DNA of 64,000 nucleotides from Bryopsis sp. KO-2023. Taxonomy: Eukaryota; Chlorophyta; Ulvophyceae; Bryopsidales; Bryopsidaceae. The stretch covers positions 811,001-875,000 of the forward strand of contig BSYQ01000006.1 of NCBI GenBank assembly GCA_030272585.1, read 5' to 3'. The translations under genes and the position numbers were made by a program. The notes under the pieces are model-generated. The model saw only the letters and a program-made list of their open reading frames with translations, was not told where the DNA came from and searched no databases. How positions within the stretch are numbered: the stretch's first letter is position 1; each line of letters opens with the position of its first letter. This document shows positions 1-12,900 of the stretch, piece by piece.

Positions 1-1339
1 AGGAGAAGAAGCATATGATGCTCGAGGCAGAAGAGAGTGACCGGAAGCTTGATCTTATGATGGAAATTGAAAGACTCAAAGCATTGGAAAACTACGAGGT
101 ATGTCCCAGAGAGTTTTGCTAGCTACACTTCCTACAACAAAGCGAAAAAAAATGGACTCTATTTTTAATATTTTTCCTGCATCCACTCAGATTGTAGAGG
201 TTCAACGGGCAGAAGAGCGCCGAAGGGGGGCTGAAGTCCTGTCTCGGCAAATCGAAGAGCGAGCCAAAGAGCGTGTTAAGCAGGAGGAATTGAGGAACCG
301 AGAGAGAATTCAAATGCTTAAGGTAGGTCCATGACAATATCATTTCTTTTCCTGTTAACAGAACGTAGAGAACTCCAGTAACAGCATCTTTCTTGGGTTT
401 GGGATTCAGGAAATTGAGAGGCTGAAAGAGGAGGAGGTGCAAGTTCAAGTCAGGAAGAAAGAGGCGGCGGCTGCAATGATGGAAGATGTGGCACTTGCGA
501 ATGCAGAGCAAGTTAGGCGGAAAGAGCTGATGAAAGTGAGAGAAAAAGAGGAGGAGGAAATGATCGCTGAGTACAAAAAGCGAAAGGATATCAAGGAACA
601 GGTGAAGCTGCAAAGTCCTGCCGTGTGTTTTTTCGCTCATTCACAATGTACCTGACGCACTGCTACTTGGGCTCAGGCGGCGGCGGAAGAAAAGGAGCGA
701 ATTGCTCGAGAGAAAGAGCTGGAGGTAGCCAGATTGAGAGCACAGCAAGAAAAGGCTGCAGATAAACAGGCGGAATTGGACGAGCTTCGTGCCCGCCGCT
801 ATCAAGAGGCTAAAGAGCGTGAATGGCGTGCGCGTGAAGTGGCTTCCAAAGATAGACAAGAAGCCATTATGCTGGACCTGGGGAAAGCGAGAGCAGCACA
901 AAAGGCTGCTAAAATCAGACAGCTCGCTGATATGGCTGGAGTGGAACAGAGAGAATTTCACAGGGTGTTGGAGGCAAACAGGAAAAAAGAGGACGAGGAA
1001 CTTCAGCAGGTGGGTCTTCCACAGCATGGTTAGTATGGCAATTGTCATTGTGGGGGATGCGATAGATATTTGATTTTTGTGCAACAGAGAGCCACCACTG
1101 TTGATGCGAATTTGAAGTACAAGGAAGAGCTCTTGGCTCAAATGGCGGCGAATGACCACAGACGATCCAAAGAGCGGCAGGAACAGCTGGAGGAAGGTCG
1201 ACAACTTTTGCAAGCCACGGCCAAAGAAAAAGCGCGCCTGGAGGCCATCAAGCAAAAGAAGCTCAAAGAGCTCGAGTCGGCTGGTGTTCCCGGCAAATAT
1301 ACTGCCGAGCTCCAAAGAAAGAAAGTTGGGAAGTGGTAG
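1..1339 (+). CDS. CFAP45: CFAP45 (CCDC19) axonemal coiled-coil protein, 3' part
   Basis: This is the C-terminal part of a cilia- and flagella-associated protein of the microtubule inner protein class, which binds the lumen of axonemal doublets. Exons read 1-98, 191-322, 410-601, 677-1009 and 1088-1339, all with GT-AG introns of about 75-92 bases; the 5' end lies outside the window. The product is almost entirely charged coiled coil (trichoplein/TPH type). Segments that match my memory of human CFAP45 are MMEIERLKALE, EKELEVARLRAQQEKA with QAELDELRARRYQEAKEREW, and the C-terminal KQKKLKELESAGVPGKY (human has a KKLEELRATG-PEKY type ending). The stop is TAG at 1337-1339, placed exactly where the family ends. 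The assignment rests on recalled family sequence rather than a search, but several blocks agree in order. Confidence 0.88.
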
Positions 1340-3430
1340 AAATTCTGGGGATGGTGGTGTGGTTCGATGTAATCCTTGTTTTTGCCTACTTTCGTGGGCG
1401 TCCAGTCTGCGCTTGGGGACCTGATCACAAAGATGGCCAACGAGTGTTGAGCTCAGCTTCCGCTGTTACCGGGTTCTACGCCGGGTTGTGACGAGGGGCT
1501 GGATGCAGTTCGAACAGTTCACTACAACGGTGGTGTCAAGTCAATCAGATTATCACCAAAGTCCAATGTCCCAGAATATATACCCCCAACACACCCAACA
1601 TCTGGGGTGTCCTAACCCTCTCAACCATAGATAACCACGTGACAATCATGCCCGTATCATGCGCACATTCTACACTGAAACACAATCCACCCACATTTGA
1701 ACTTGCCCGCAATGTTCGAATGTCTAGTCAAACTCTGAGCTCTGTCAAGCTTTCCCAGGAATCAACTTTCCCTCCATTCTGTAGAAACGTCATCTCAAAC
1801 AACAGTAGTTCAAGACTTCCAAACACCCTTGGTCTCAGCTCCTTCACTCATGGCCATACTGCCGTGTCCAAACGTTGCACCGCACTGCCGTGTCTCGGGC
1901 CTCACTCCTGGACCCCACCGTCGCTCGTCATGCCAACGCCACCGTACTACCACCATCTCTCGTCCCTCAGAGCTCTCCCAACGTCAAAAGCGTCAATAAT
2001 CACGTTTCAATTTCCTCACTGAATAGGGAATCATCGTCTCCACTTTGGGAAATCTCAAAATCGCAGGAGCCCTTCTGAACACCCTCGCATATGACGGGAA
2101 ACTCGTCTGCCCAACGGATAGTCTCAATGTGTCTCTGCACTCTTCAATCCACCCATACACGACACCGCAAGATAGCGAGTCGTCAGTGACGTCTAGGTCA
2201 ACGCAGTCATCCTCCGCCAAATTCAATCCCACGGTCTGTCCTCCCGTACCAGCCCCTCTCACAGAGCCCTATGCGTTCCGGCTCGTCGGACCAGTGTTAC
2301 CGGTGATTCTGGGCTGGATGGGGCAAAGAAACTATTCGACCAACCCAACTCGATAGCTTACAACCCAATCAGAATACGTTCGTTCACTCAGTTCCACTTC
2401 TTAAGAATCCACATCCCACCATTCCGGTTACTGTCATTATGTCCTAACTGTCCCAAGTCAACCCCTTTTCCATTCCACATCAGCCACACAACTGACCCTG
2501 GAACACCGCGTTCCAGATTTTTGCCAGCCGCACCACACCAATGCAGAGCACGTGGTGTTGGATTCGTTTCCGCAAGCGCGCCACGGACACCACCGAACCA
2601 GGACACAATATTGTGCGCGCATGGCTGTCCCCAACAAGAACAAACAAAAAACCAAAGGGGAGATATTCTTGAAGTCTCACATCCATCGGGTGTAGAATTC
2701 GCGCGTTCGCGCATGCCAGTTTCCTTGCTGGTTTTGTGCATGGGCGTGCTCGCTTGATCTATCCGCCCTCGTTTGAGCTCCCAGAAACAGGTCCCCTTGG
2801 GACAGCTTGAGGGGACTGTGAGACGAGGTGACTGGTAAGACAAGAAATGTACAAGACAAGGTGCAATCTTGCTATGGGTAGTGCGCGCGCATTGGGCGGT
2901 TTTGTTCTCCCAAGGACTGTCGTGGTGCTGTTGTTTTGTGGGCGGTTGCGGTTGGCGACTTGTGTATCTGAAAATAAAGTAGTAATAAGACCTGGGAGAA
3001 AAAGAGGCGGTCGCGGTTGCGTGAGGCAAACAACAGAACAGCCGCTGTATCGTTTAAACTTGTTAGAGAGGATAGGCTGGTAGCATCTGCGTCGAAAACT
3101 GCTGCAAGAAGAGGTGCGCGCTCCATTTTTCCGCGCTGCGCTGCAAGCAACCGTTAGTCTGCAGCGCGCGTTTCTGGCAATACCTACTCACTAGGACGCC
3201 TGTTGTAGATCTCTCGGGCGAACCTGTCCTTTATATCGCGTGTTTCCGGTTTGTCTCCCTTTATTATCGTAAGTCGTCGACATAAGTGTTTTTTTTTTTC
3301 TTTTTCGCTGTCGAGTGCTGTTTTTGGCCGACCTCGTTAGTTTTTTCTCCCCTGCGAACGGTCAGGTCCACAGCACGACGGGACCAGAGGCCGCGCAGGG
3401 AGTAAAGAAAGCAAACCAGCTAGTATTAGC
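1340..3430. other. Intergenic, no supported gene
   Basis: About 2.1 kb between CFAP45 and the next gene. It starts with CFAP45 3' flank, then holds C/A-rich sequence (1560-2380) with few stops in several frames, followed by more GC-rich sequence. Open frames of up to 213 codons occur on the minus strand (2388-3029) but show no recognisable domain, biased composition or splice context. The last 300 bases before 3431 are T/C-rich with GC-rich patches and probably contain the promoter and 5' UTR of the next gene; no defined element could be picked out. Confidence 0.6.
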
Positions 3431-6400
3431 ATGTCGGCCTTGTTTTCGCCGGACAGTCTACTAGGTCGTTACGAGGGCCTGCTGGGAGAGAGGTCTTCCT
3501 TGGAGAATAAGATCAAGAACCTGGAAGCGGAGCTCCGGCAAGTCCGAGCTGCGGCAACCATGAGCAGATCTTCTCGCGATGGACAGGACGAATTGGACGT
3601 CTTGCTCCACAGCTTTGACGGTTCGGAAGTTTTCGTGGGGAGGACGGGGTCGGGATCTCCTTCGAAACAGCGCGGGGTGAAGCGTGGCGTCAACAGTGCC
3701 CCCAAGACGCGCTCAAGCAGTACGGGGCGCACGTGCGGGACGCCTTTCGATTCTTCGCAGTCGGGCTGGACATCAGTGGACACGTTCATGTCGACAGAAA
3801 CGACACTCAGCGACAGCGACGGTTGCGGCTCCAAGGATCCCTTCGAGGGCTTCCAGGAGAAAAAGGGGCATACCCCGTCGCACGGGAAGCAGGATTTCGA
3901 GCTGCGGTCGGGGACGTTTTTTTCGGCTTTGGACAAGAGGGGCGGAGGTAGTAGACCGGGTAGTAACAACGGCAGAACCAGTACTGGCCCATTGGGGAAT
4001 ATCCCCTCCGGCAGCGACGGATCTGACAAGACAGGGCTGCCCAGAGGATTCAACAGTTCCCCACAGGAGAGCTGGGCCAAGGTGGAAAACAGATCAGGAA
4101 GCAGTATTGGTGGTGGTGGTGGTGGTGGTGGTGGTTCTATTAGTACAGGCGGAGGAAATGTGGGGACCATGGAGCAAAATACAGCAGATGGTCATGTGGT
4201 GTTTGATGGGGATGATGCTCCCAGTCGGCTATCTGTCATGAGTGATGGCCAGATTAGTAAACTGATTGGAGACAGGGAGGTGGCACAATTTTCGGGGCTG
4301 AATGAAAGCCAGATGAGTAAACTTTTAGCAACAAGCGATTCCGTCCCTACACCCGCTCGGTTCCTCGGCCCATCCGGTGGGCGTTTAGGAAGGCCCGCCA
4401 TGGATAGGGCCGGCAATGGACCGAGGGGGGAATCAGGTGACAGCAACAGCATTGCCAGGTGTTTTTCCCTCGATAGTAGGGGAGGGAGTGTAGGTAGTAC
4501 GGCAAAGAATTTGAGAGTGGGGTCCAAGCTTGGGGGGACGGTGTCGGGAGGAGGAGGAGCAGGGTTAAGCAGCTTTTCAAGTGTTTCGAGTCTGCAGGAC
4601 ACTGGGAGTTTGATGAGCGAAAATGGTAGGATGGATTCGAAGGCATCGCTGGACTTGTTGTGCAAGGAAATGATGAAGGTAAGCCAAGCTTTCATCCTGC
4701 TGTTCCATGTGCCTTGTTTTTTTTCTTCTTCTTCTTGTAGTTGTAGGCTGCACTTTTCAAATGTAACGATGTTTGGCATCATTCAAACTGTCATGGCGGC
4801 CCAAGTCGAAGTGTAGTTTGGAATTGGAGAGGCATGGAAAAGGAATCTTTTCACACATATCGACGCCATGAAAATGGTGCGGAATGAATTAGAAATTCCC
4901 AATGTGGCAAGATCGTGGATGAAAAACGAAGGAAGAATTAAAGATTGATCAACTCTATGTATGTAATAGGGCATCGATGAAATGAAAAGCATGTCTCAAG
5001 CCATCACCCGTCGTACGAACGTCCTTGCATCGACACATTCGACGGGTGACCTTGAGAGAGCATCCACGATGCCCCTTTCCTCATCCTTTTCTGCACTCCT
5101 TTTGTCCAACAGCGACGAAATACCAGTCAGCCAGGAGGTTGCTCCCTCGCAGTCCAAAAACGGTTCTCGAATGGTGAAAACTGACCCAGAGATTCCTGCG
5201 ATTCTCACTAGAGAAATGCAACCGTTTACGAAGGACGAGAAGAGGGCGATTTCCCCCGTCACGAAATCCCCTGAGCCGAGCAAGGGCGCTGTGGCAGCCC
5301 CAGCCACACGTGAGTGCATTTCCAGGGAAATGCAAGCGTTCACAGGGGATTTGAATGGTTCGTTTGGGAGAGGGGATGTTGTGGGGTCACCAACGATTGC
5401 TGGTGAGGTGCCTTCGAGCGTGTTCCCTTCATGTCTGACCAGGGAGATGCAGCCCTTTGATTCCAGGGCAGTTACAATAAACAAACGTTCGCCGTCTTTA
5501 GGAAACGGAGCAGAGCTCCTTGAACGAAAAGTGGCTCAAGAGAGTCTAGCGGTACCAGAGCAGGAGGATAATTTTTCAGAGGAGTTTTGTATGACAGAGT
5601 CAATAAAGAAAAGACCACGGAGCGATCCTAGCATCGACTACGAGGAGGGGGGCACGGCTGAAAAGGCATGGATTGACCTTCCCAGTTGTTTCGATCGGGA
5701 AATGGAACAATTCCATAGCAGCGCTGATGATCTCGCTGCTCTAGACGTTGACTGGGTGGAAGGCCATGCATTCAATAACGAATTCGGTGAGGAGGATGGT
5801 GTTCAAAAGAGGCCTCCTAGACCAAGAACGCCTCTCCCGTTACAGTTTTTACGTTCGTTGGGCCAGGAACCGAAAGGAGCACCTGCGGAGTTTCGGACGT
5901 TTAGGAATTTATGTGAGGCGGTGTACAGCGGGGGTAGGACTTCGCCGTCCGACGAGGAGATCGTGGGGGCAGTTCAGGGCGAAGTCAACCGAGTGTTGAT
6001 GGAATCGCCAGAGTTAGGAAATGAGGGGGGTCTGATGGACATGGTGGAATCGGTGACGAAGGAGCTGGGCACTCAGAGTTTGCAACGGCGGCTGCTGAGC
6101 CCTGTCCTTGAGGAGCTGAGCCATCGATCGAATAACATCGATAGTGTAGAAGACCCCCCTGGAGAGGATTACGCTCGCCGAGGTTTAGTCAGGAGGGGGG
6201 GGATTCGAAGTCCCTTCGCGGACTACTTGAGCGATAGTGTAGGAGAAGATGATGATGTTGAGTTTGGACCCTCCACCTCAGGGAATCCTGTCAGTCACCA
6301 GGGCTTCGGGAACAGAGAGTTGGTCTGTGGATCGACGGTCAAGCCGCCACCCAAATTGATCGAATGCTGTTTCTCGTCCTCGTCGAGAGGCGACGGGGTC

Positions 6401-6895
6401 GTGCTGTCCAGAAGGGCCACCATCGCAGCATCCCAGAGTGAGACCACTTTGACGGACTTTGTCGTCAGTCAGGCGGTGGTTTCCACAGGGACAGTGCAGT
6501 TCGATATCTGCTGTGAAAAGCTGGAAGGCTGGGCTTTTGTTGGCATTCTGGCAGCCTCCGCAATGGACCCCGTCCGACCACGGTCCCTTGCTGAAGCTTC
6601 GACAGCATATGGGTGGACGAGCGACGCCGAGTTTTTTGAGGGGGGTACCTATCATTACGAGGCTCAAAAAGAAATGTTCACCCCAGGGATGAATTTCCAG
6701 CTGATCGTGGATTGCACCAGGGGGATGGTTTCTTTGAGAGTTCCACAGATTTCACGTCATGGGGCCAAGCATCAAGGGCACCGGAGGTACTTGGTGTGTG
6801 AAATGGAGGATTTGCCAACAGGCGAATGGAGGTTGGCCATCGAATGGTTAGGTGTAGCAAAATTTGAATTATTGGATGTAAAAAGATGGGTTTAG
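3431..6895 (+). CDS. Low-complexity protein with REMQPF repeats and SPRY-like C-terminus
   Basis: Not recognised as a named gene. Exon 1 is 3431-4678 (donor GTAAGC after MMK). Exon 2 starts at 4817 in phase 0 and reads FGIGEAWKRNLF; its donor is uncertain, 4904 (GTGGCA) being the best in-frame choice. The last exon begins at 4970 (GIDEMKSM) and ends at 6895. The N-terminus has a short coiled coil (residues about 14-40), then a long Ser/Gly-rich tract including a GGT run that encodes polyglycine near 4110. Two related motifs, DGQISKLIGD and ESQMSKLLAT, lie near 4245-4330. The last exon carries four copies of a motif close to L-T-R-E-M-Q-P-F (about 5208, 5320, 5438 and 5685). The final 150 residues (WAFVGI, GWTSDAEFF, VDCTRGMVSLRV) resemble an SPRY/B30.2-type beta sandwich, a binding module. 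A signalling or scaffold role is inference. Confidence 0.72.
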
Positions 6896-9800
6896 TGGGA
6901 TTATTGGTTTGAAAAAAAAAAACAAAAAAACAATAATGGAGTCAGAGAAAAGAGGTTATGGGACTTCGACAGGGGTGTGGAATTGTGAAAGCCACAAGGA
7001 AGGGGTCTTGAGGAAAAAAAAATTGGAGGAACTTCGTTGGCCTCTGTGAAAGCAGACTTTTTTTCTGTCTTTCGGGGGCTGGTGGGGTGGGAGGTGGGAG
7101 ATGATTTGAATTGCAAAAAGGAAAAAGAGTATTGGGTGGGCTGAGTACATTTGACATGAATTCATCAAATGTTGGCCAATGGGTGGGATTTCCCATATTT
7201 GGAGGCTCGAATTGGTTGGAATTGGTCCAGATACATTAATTGAACACGAGAGTTTTTTTGTTTTTTGTTTGTTTTTTTTCATTTTCGAATTCTAATTCAA
7301 TTGAGGGGGGAAAATTGTACCGTGATGCTGTGGTTTGTTTCAGTTTTATATGTAGCAGGTTCGGATGGAATTGGGTGTTGTTTTTTTTTGGCTTGGAGGG
7401 GGGGGGGGGAGGAAGACTGTGGTGGCCATGAACGAATGGAGTGTTTTTTTTGTTCCAGCGAGAAAAAAGGGAGGAATTAAAAAAGCAGGTTGGAAATGGA
7501 AGGGGCTACTCGTGCGACACCTTTTTTTTACCTTTTTTTTATTTGTACGTTTTTTTTCCATTTTTTTTTTGTAATTGGGAGGGAAGGAACAGAAAGGTTA
7601 GTTAATTAGTTACGATTGGTGGTGGTACCAGGAGAGGAAAGAAATCGAAATCCAAAAAATAGCCAAAAATGAAATAAGCATTTAGCTCCGCAACAATTGC
7701 ATGAATTTTAGCGAAGGGGTGGCGTGTGTTTGTCCATTTTTTTGAGAGAATTGGGTTTTCATTTTTTATTTTTGCCCATTTTCTAGATGAATGGAGTAGA
7801 GTGAAGGGGAAATATTGCCTTTGTTTGCGAACGGTACCACAACCCATTTTTGGGGTTAGGTTAAGCTGGGATAAGTTTTGTCTGTGAAAAAAGAGGAGGT
7901 ATTTTGAGAGGGGGGGGAAGAAAGCCATGCTTATGTTTCAAATACATGAAAATTAGCCATGATTATGTTTCAAATACATGAAAATTACGGGGATGATTAG
8001 AGTATGTCTACGTACGTATTATATGGCTGGCCTGTTTTGGCCTCGTTTGAAACATTTCGACGGGAAAAACACTATTATTCGCGGAGTGTTAATTCTTTTT
8101 TTTGGTACTTGTGTCCGTTTATTTGACCGATGAATGTGGTCCCATTTGGGGGTTTGGGGGGGGGGAAAACGAAAATATGTATCTATCCAGGGACAAAAAA
8201 AAGAGGGACATTTGGAAAGGGCTTTGTTTTTTGCACAAAATGCAAATTTGTGTTCGCTAGTGCACACCCGATTCTCTCCTCTCTAATGTTTTCACAATAT
8301 TCAAAAAAAAAAAGAGTGAGGGAAAAAAGAGTGAGAAAGGGGTTTTAAAAAAAGAGAAAAAAGGGAGGGACGAAGGATAAGAGAGTGTTCATTTGCCAGG
8401 ATATTTTTATGTGTTTTTTTTCTAGGGGGGGGGGATCTGGATTGGATTTCGACAATAACTTACGGTATTATTCGGTAGAATTAAAAATACTGAATCTGGA
8501 GGAAATTCGAAGCAGGGGGATATTTGTTTTTTAGCAAGCATGATTTGATGAGAGGAGGAAAAAAAGTCAGCAGAAAAAAGGGGGGGGGGGGTGAATTCCA
8601 AGGGGATTTTTCAAAAGGAGAAAACTAGAATCACCTCAACCACCACGATGTCCCCTCTATTTCGAAAGAGGAAGTGTTATTACAAGTGTTATTATGTGTT
8701 ATGGATTGTTTTATGGGAGGGGAAAATGAATATTAAGAATATGTTTCTTTCTTCTTCACCCTTTTTTTTTGTGTGTTATGCCTCTTGTGTTTTGTTTTTT
8801 TTTCTTTCACCAATTCGAAAAATGGAAGGGAATGAATGTTCCAGAAAAGCTTGAGGGGATGATTGATATCTTTTTAGGGGTAGAGGTGTGCTGATGGAGG
8901 AGGTTCATTTTATTTTCTTTCCTTTTTCTTCATTTTTGGGAAAATTTGAAAAGGGGGGGGGAGGAGGGGAGAGGGTGCTCAGGGGACCAAAAGGAAAAAA
9001 AAAAAAAAGCGAAACAATCGGGGGGTTAAAAAAAAATTCAAAAAAGACAAAAAAAATGGAAGTCAACTCTGTATGCATGGGAGTGGGCAAGATTTGATGT
9101 TTTCTTTTACATTATTTTTTTGAAAAAGGTTGGGATATGCGTTTTTTTTTTGTTTCTTTTTGGGAGGGGGAAATTGGGGTCCTGGAGGGAAGGACGAGGG
9201 AGGGAGGGGGGTGGGGGGGAAGCCCTTGAAAAATTTGAAAGTTTGCCAATTTTGCCTTTTTTTTCTCTACGGAAGGAAATGTGATGGGGGAGTTGAAGAA
9301 AAAAACAGAACCAAACCTCTAATACTACAGCAGCATGTCATTCAATGCATGCAATATTTTCTGTGTAGAGGGACCCTGGAGAGAGAGTCAATGGTAGTGG
9401 TGGTAGCTAGGCCTCGGTTGCCGAGGCTATTCGGGGACACTGCCAATTATATTATATAGAATTCCTGTAACTGTCAATTGTAAACAGTATCGATTGTCAG
9501 TCCCAAGTGTCGACTGCTTGTTCTCTTTTGGATCTGTGTGGAGTGAAACTCGGCACTGGAGATGTGATTCTGCTTGCCAAATTGTTGCAGGTGGATTTTT
9601 TCTTGCACTGTGATTCCCCCTGTCGATTTTTTTTCCCGCGCAACTCCAAAAGGAACCTTTAGTTCCCGAAAACGACACGATTTAGAATGGAACTGTAAAT
9701 CTCACCACCAAGAACCACGACTTTCAATCAGAAGAGTTGCTGTTGCAAAATCCACCACGAATGGGATTGGTTCATGCAGTATCCCTCATGTGTCACTTTT

Positions 9801-9943
9801 TTAACGAGCGCCGCCCGTGGAAAAAAAAGGAGTTAGTCAATTTTTGGGAGACGGAGGGCTTCAGAATGAATGATGGAGACAGACTTCGCGGTCAAAAGGG
9901 GTCGCAATGACCACTCACGCGCACTTGCGGATTTCCGAGTCCG
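6896..9943. other. Intergenic, homopolymer-rich
   Basis: About 3 kb of sequence dominated by runs of T, G and A (for example near 7390, 8410, 8580, 8990 and 9190). Many open frames here exist only because homopolymers lack stops. I see no gene, RNA or mobile element. It probably combines the 3' UTR of the upstream gene with the promoter of the beta-helix gene that starts at 9944. Confidence 0.6.
7927..7988. repeat. Direct tandem repeat, 2 x about 32 bp
   Basis: The block TTATGTTTCAAATACATGAA with its flanks occurs twice head to tail, with only one or two differences between copies. It is isolated in the intergenic region and shows no sign of being a promoter or array. Confidence 0.8.
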
Positions 9944-12900
9944 ATGTGGAGTGGGCTTTTGTTGGTCGTGCTCCTCGCCGCCGCTCTCCGCCCAGACACC
10001 AAAGCCCAAGAAGAAACGGGTGACATAGCCTTTCAACTCCAGTCTCGTGGGGAGAGCTAAAGGGTCGTTTTGGGTTTTGGGTTTCAAGTCTCGCACTGGA
10101 GTCCACAAGAAAGCGTTGTAGAGTAAACGTGAAGCACTCACGGTTACGGTTCAGGTGGCCCGCCTCCAAGATGCAAGAATGTGCAAGGATTATTGAGTTC
10201 CACGGGTTCCATCGTGCTCGATCTCGACACGCTTGCTGCCATCCAAGGTGGCGTTCAGCAGGTTCTGGACTGTTTGCCCGAGAGCGCAGCTGTCGAATTC
10301 GATCTTACGGAATTGAAGCTTGATGATACCCTGAAGATTAAGCAGTCGATTTCGATCAAAGGATCGCGGACAACGATTTCATGTCTGGACGACAAAGCGC
10401 AGCCGGTCATTGAGATAAGGTCGAAAACTGTCAATGCGAAACTTACACAGTGTTTGCTCATGGGGTTGAGAGCTGCTTTCTCAATGCTGATTAAAGGACT
10501 TCTGGCTAATGAGTTTTTAGTAAAAACTTTTTATCAACATGTCTTTCCAGAAAAAAGAAAGAAATCACGTTGTGTGGTTTTGTGGTTTTCCTTCTAGGGC
10601 CAATGATGTGTTGCTTGCTGGATTCTCCTTTGTCGGGTGCAATATAAGCAGCACATCAGGACTGTTGCGAGTAGAAAAATCTCAAAATGTGACTTTGAAG
10701 GACATGGTATTCGAAAACAATGTAAATACCAAGGGACCTGCATGTGTTTCAGTGATGGGTTCCAATATTCAGATGGAAAAAATCACAACAAAGGATAACG
10801 AGGGGGTGTACGGAGGGGCAATTTCTGTTGCGAAAGGGGGGTCTATAGTCGTCATGGACTCTATGTTTGAAAGCAACCATGCTACTGAGCAAGGCGGGGC
10901 TATTCATGTACAGAACTCTGATCTCAATTTGTCTGACTCTCGCTTTGTTCAAAACCTGGCCTTTGATGAAGGAGGAGCAATCTTTGTTACGGTGCGTGAG
11001 TGGATGAATAAATAAATGTTCAGTGGGTGAATCCAACAGTATTTGGGAGCACGCTTTCGCCTTGCGTGAAGTGAGTTGACATAATTTTCAGTCTGACTTT
11101 ATGTTAGGGTGAGAAGGGTTCAAAAGTGAACATCAGGGATGTGGAGTTTGTTGGGAACCGGGTTTATGGCGAGTACAAGAACAACTCCAATTGGAGAGCA
11201 GGAGGGGGAATAGCTTTCCTCGGACCCAAACTGAATGCACAAATTTTTGGAGTGACTTTTATGAACAATTCAGCGGTCTCTGTTGGAGGGGCTATTAGCG
11301 CTTTCAACGGATCGATGATTTCCATGCAGGAGAGCACTTTCATTGAAAATCATTCCTTTCAAGGTGGTGCACTTCATGTACAGGTGAGCATATTTTTGGA
11401 AGTATTCGGTTGTATTTTGGAGCAAAAAGTTTTGCTTTTTTTTATCAGTTTCTGAATATAACCTTACATTTATTTTCTTGTGCCGTGGTGTCAGAGCTCT
11501 CTGCCCAATATGACGAGCCTAGAATTGGAGAGATGTGTTTTAAGGAAAAATCATGCAAGATTTGGTTTTGAGGGTTTTCACGCAGTGGGAGGTGCCATTT
11601 CAATGTTTTATAATGGAACGGAGGCCACATTGAAAGACTGCACTTTTGTTAAAAACAAAGCTGGAGTCGCTGGAGGTGCTCTGAATGTGGCTCGATCAAA
11701 AAATATAAAAATCTTGAGGTCAGAATTTGTTAGGAACCATGTGGGGAACTTTGATCCACACACAGCGAACAAGGTGAGCAAAGTGAATCTTTGAAGGAGG
11801 AATATATTGAATTTTTGGAGGAGGAATATTGAATCCCTGAAAAAGGATCTGTAGCTACAGAAAACCTATAGGTTTTCAGGCATGCAACAAATATGTTTCC
11901 ACATTTTTTGTGCCACATTCGATATCTGCAAGGAGACAATAGCACATTCCAGTTTCAGAATGGAATGATGAATAATGCAAATTCAATGAGGGGTTCTCGA
12001 TCTGCTGTGTTATTTTCACAGGGTGTTGCCATGGAAATTGGGAGCGAACCAGCGCTCAAATGGGGAGGGGCTGTGGCTTTATCTCGCATTCCTGAGATCT
12101 CGATTCTGGAATCCAACTTTGCCAAAAACCAGGCAAACATCGGTGGGGCTCTTTATGTGGAGGTAATATTCAACAAGGATGGTGTCATAATTACCAAATT
12201 ATTGCTATTCCCAGAAAAAGAAAACAAAAGCTTGATGATGTCCTCCAACAGTTGGCTTTTTCTTGGTTGGGACTATTTTTTAAAGGATTTCCTGTGCAAA
12301 ATCAAAACTCTTGATGTTTACCTGCAAATGCTCGAGCAAAGGAAGGAAACCAGTGGATATATACATGGATAATCGAATAGCGAATTCTTCTTGTATTATT
12401 GAATTCAAATTTGGACAGATTCTTTCTCATTTCAACCAGGTACAAATGTTTGCATATATCCCCACTAGTGATGTGTTTTACATTCCTTTCTTTTTTTTTT
12501 GCATGAATCCAGGCATTCGAATCAGGTTTCTCAAACCTTGAAGTCAGGGGAACGACTTTCGAAAAAAACTCGGCTGAAGGGAATAGTTCCAGCAATACCT
12601 ACTTTGGGGGTGCAATGGCACTTTTTGGTAATGGAACGTCCATCAAGTTCGACAATGTCACATTTTCAGACAATATGGCAGGGAGTGGAGGGAAGGGAGG
12701 AGGAGGAGGGGCAATCTGGGCCATTGACCTCAAAAGTGTCGAAATTTCCAGATCAAAATTCAACAGGAACAAAGCGATGAAAAAAAAAGCGGTAAACTCT
12801 GCTGAAAACTCGGCTTGGCTTTTGCTTTAATCATGCCTTTATCCACACAACTTGCAACAGTGCTGCCTATTCTGCAGACAGCAATTTTTTGACCTTTGTT

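Noticed and set aside
1639-2356. Overlapping plus-strand frames in C/A-rich DNA
   Set aside because: Stop-poor because of base composition; no recognisable protein features.
2388-3029. 213-codon open frame on the minus strand
   Set aside because: No domain, Cys/Trp/Pro-heavy composition typical of a chance frame, no splice or promoter context.
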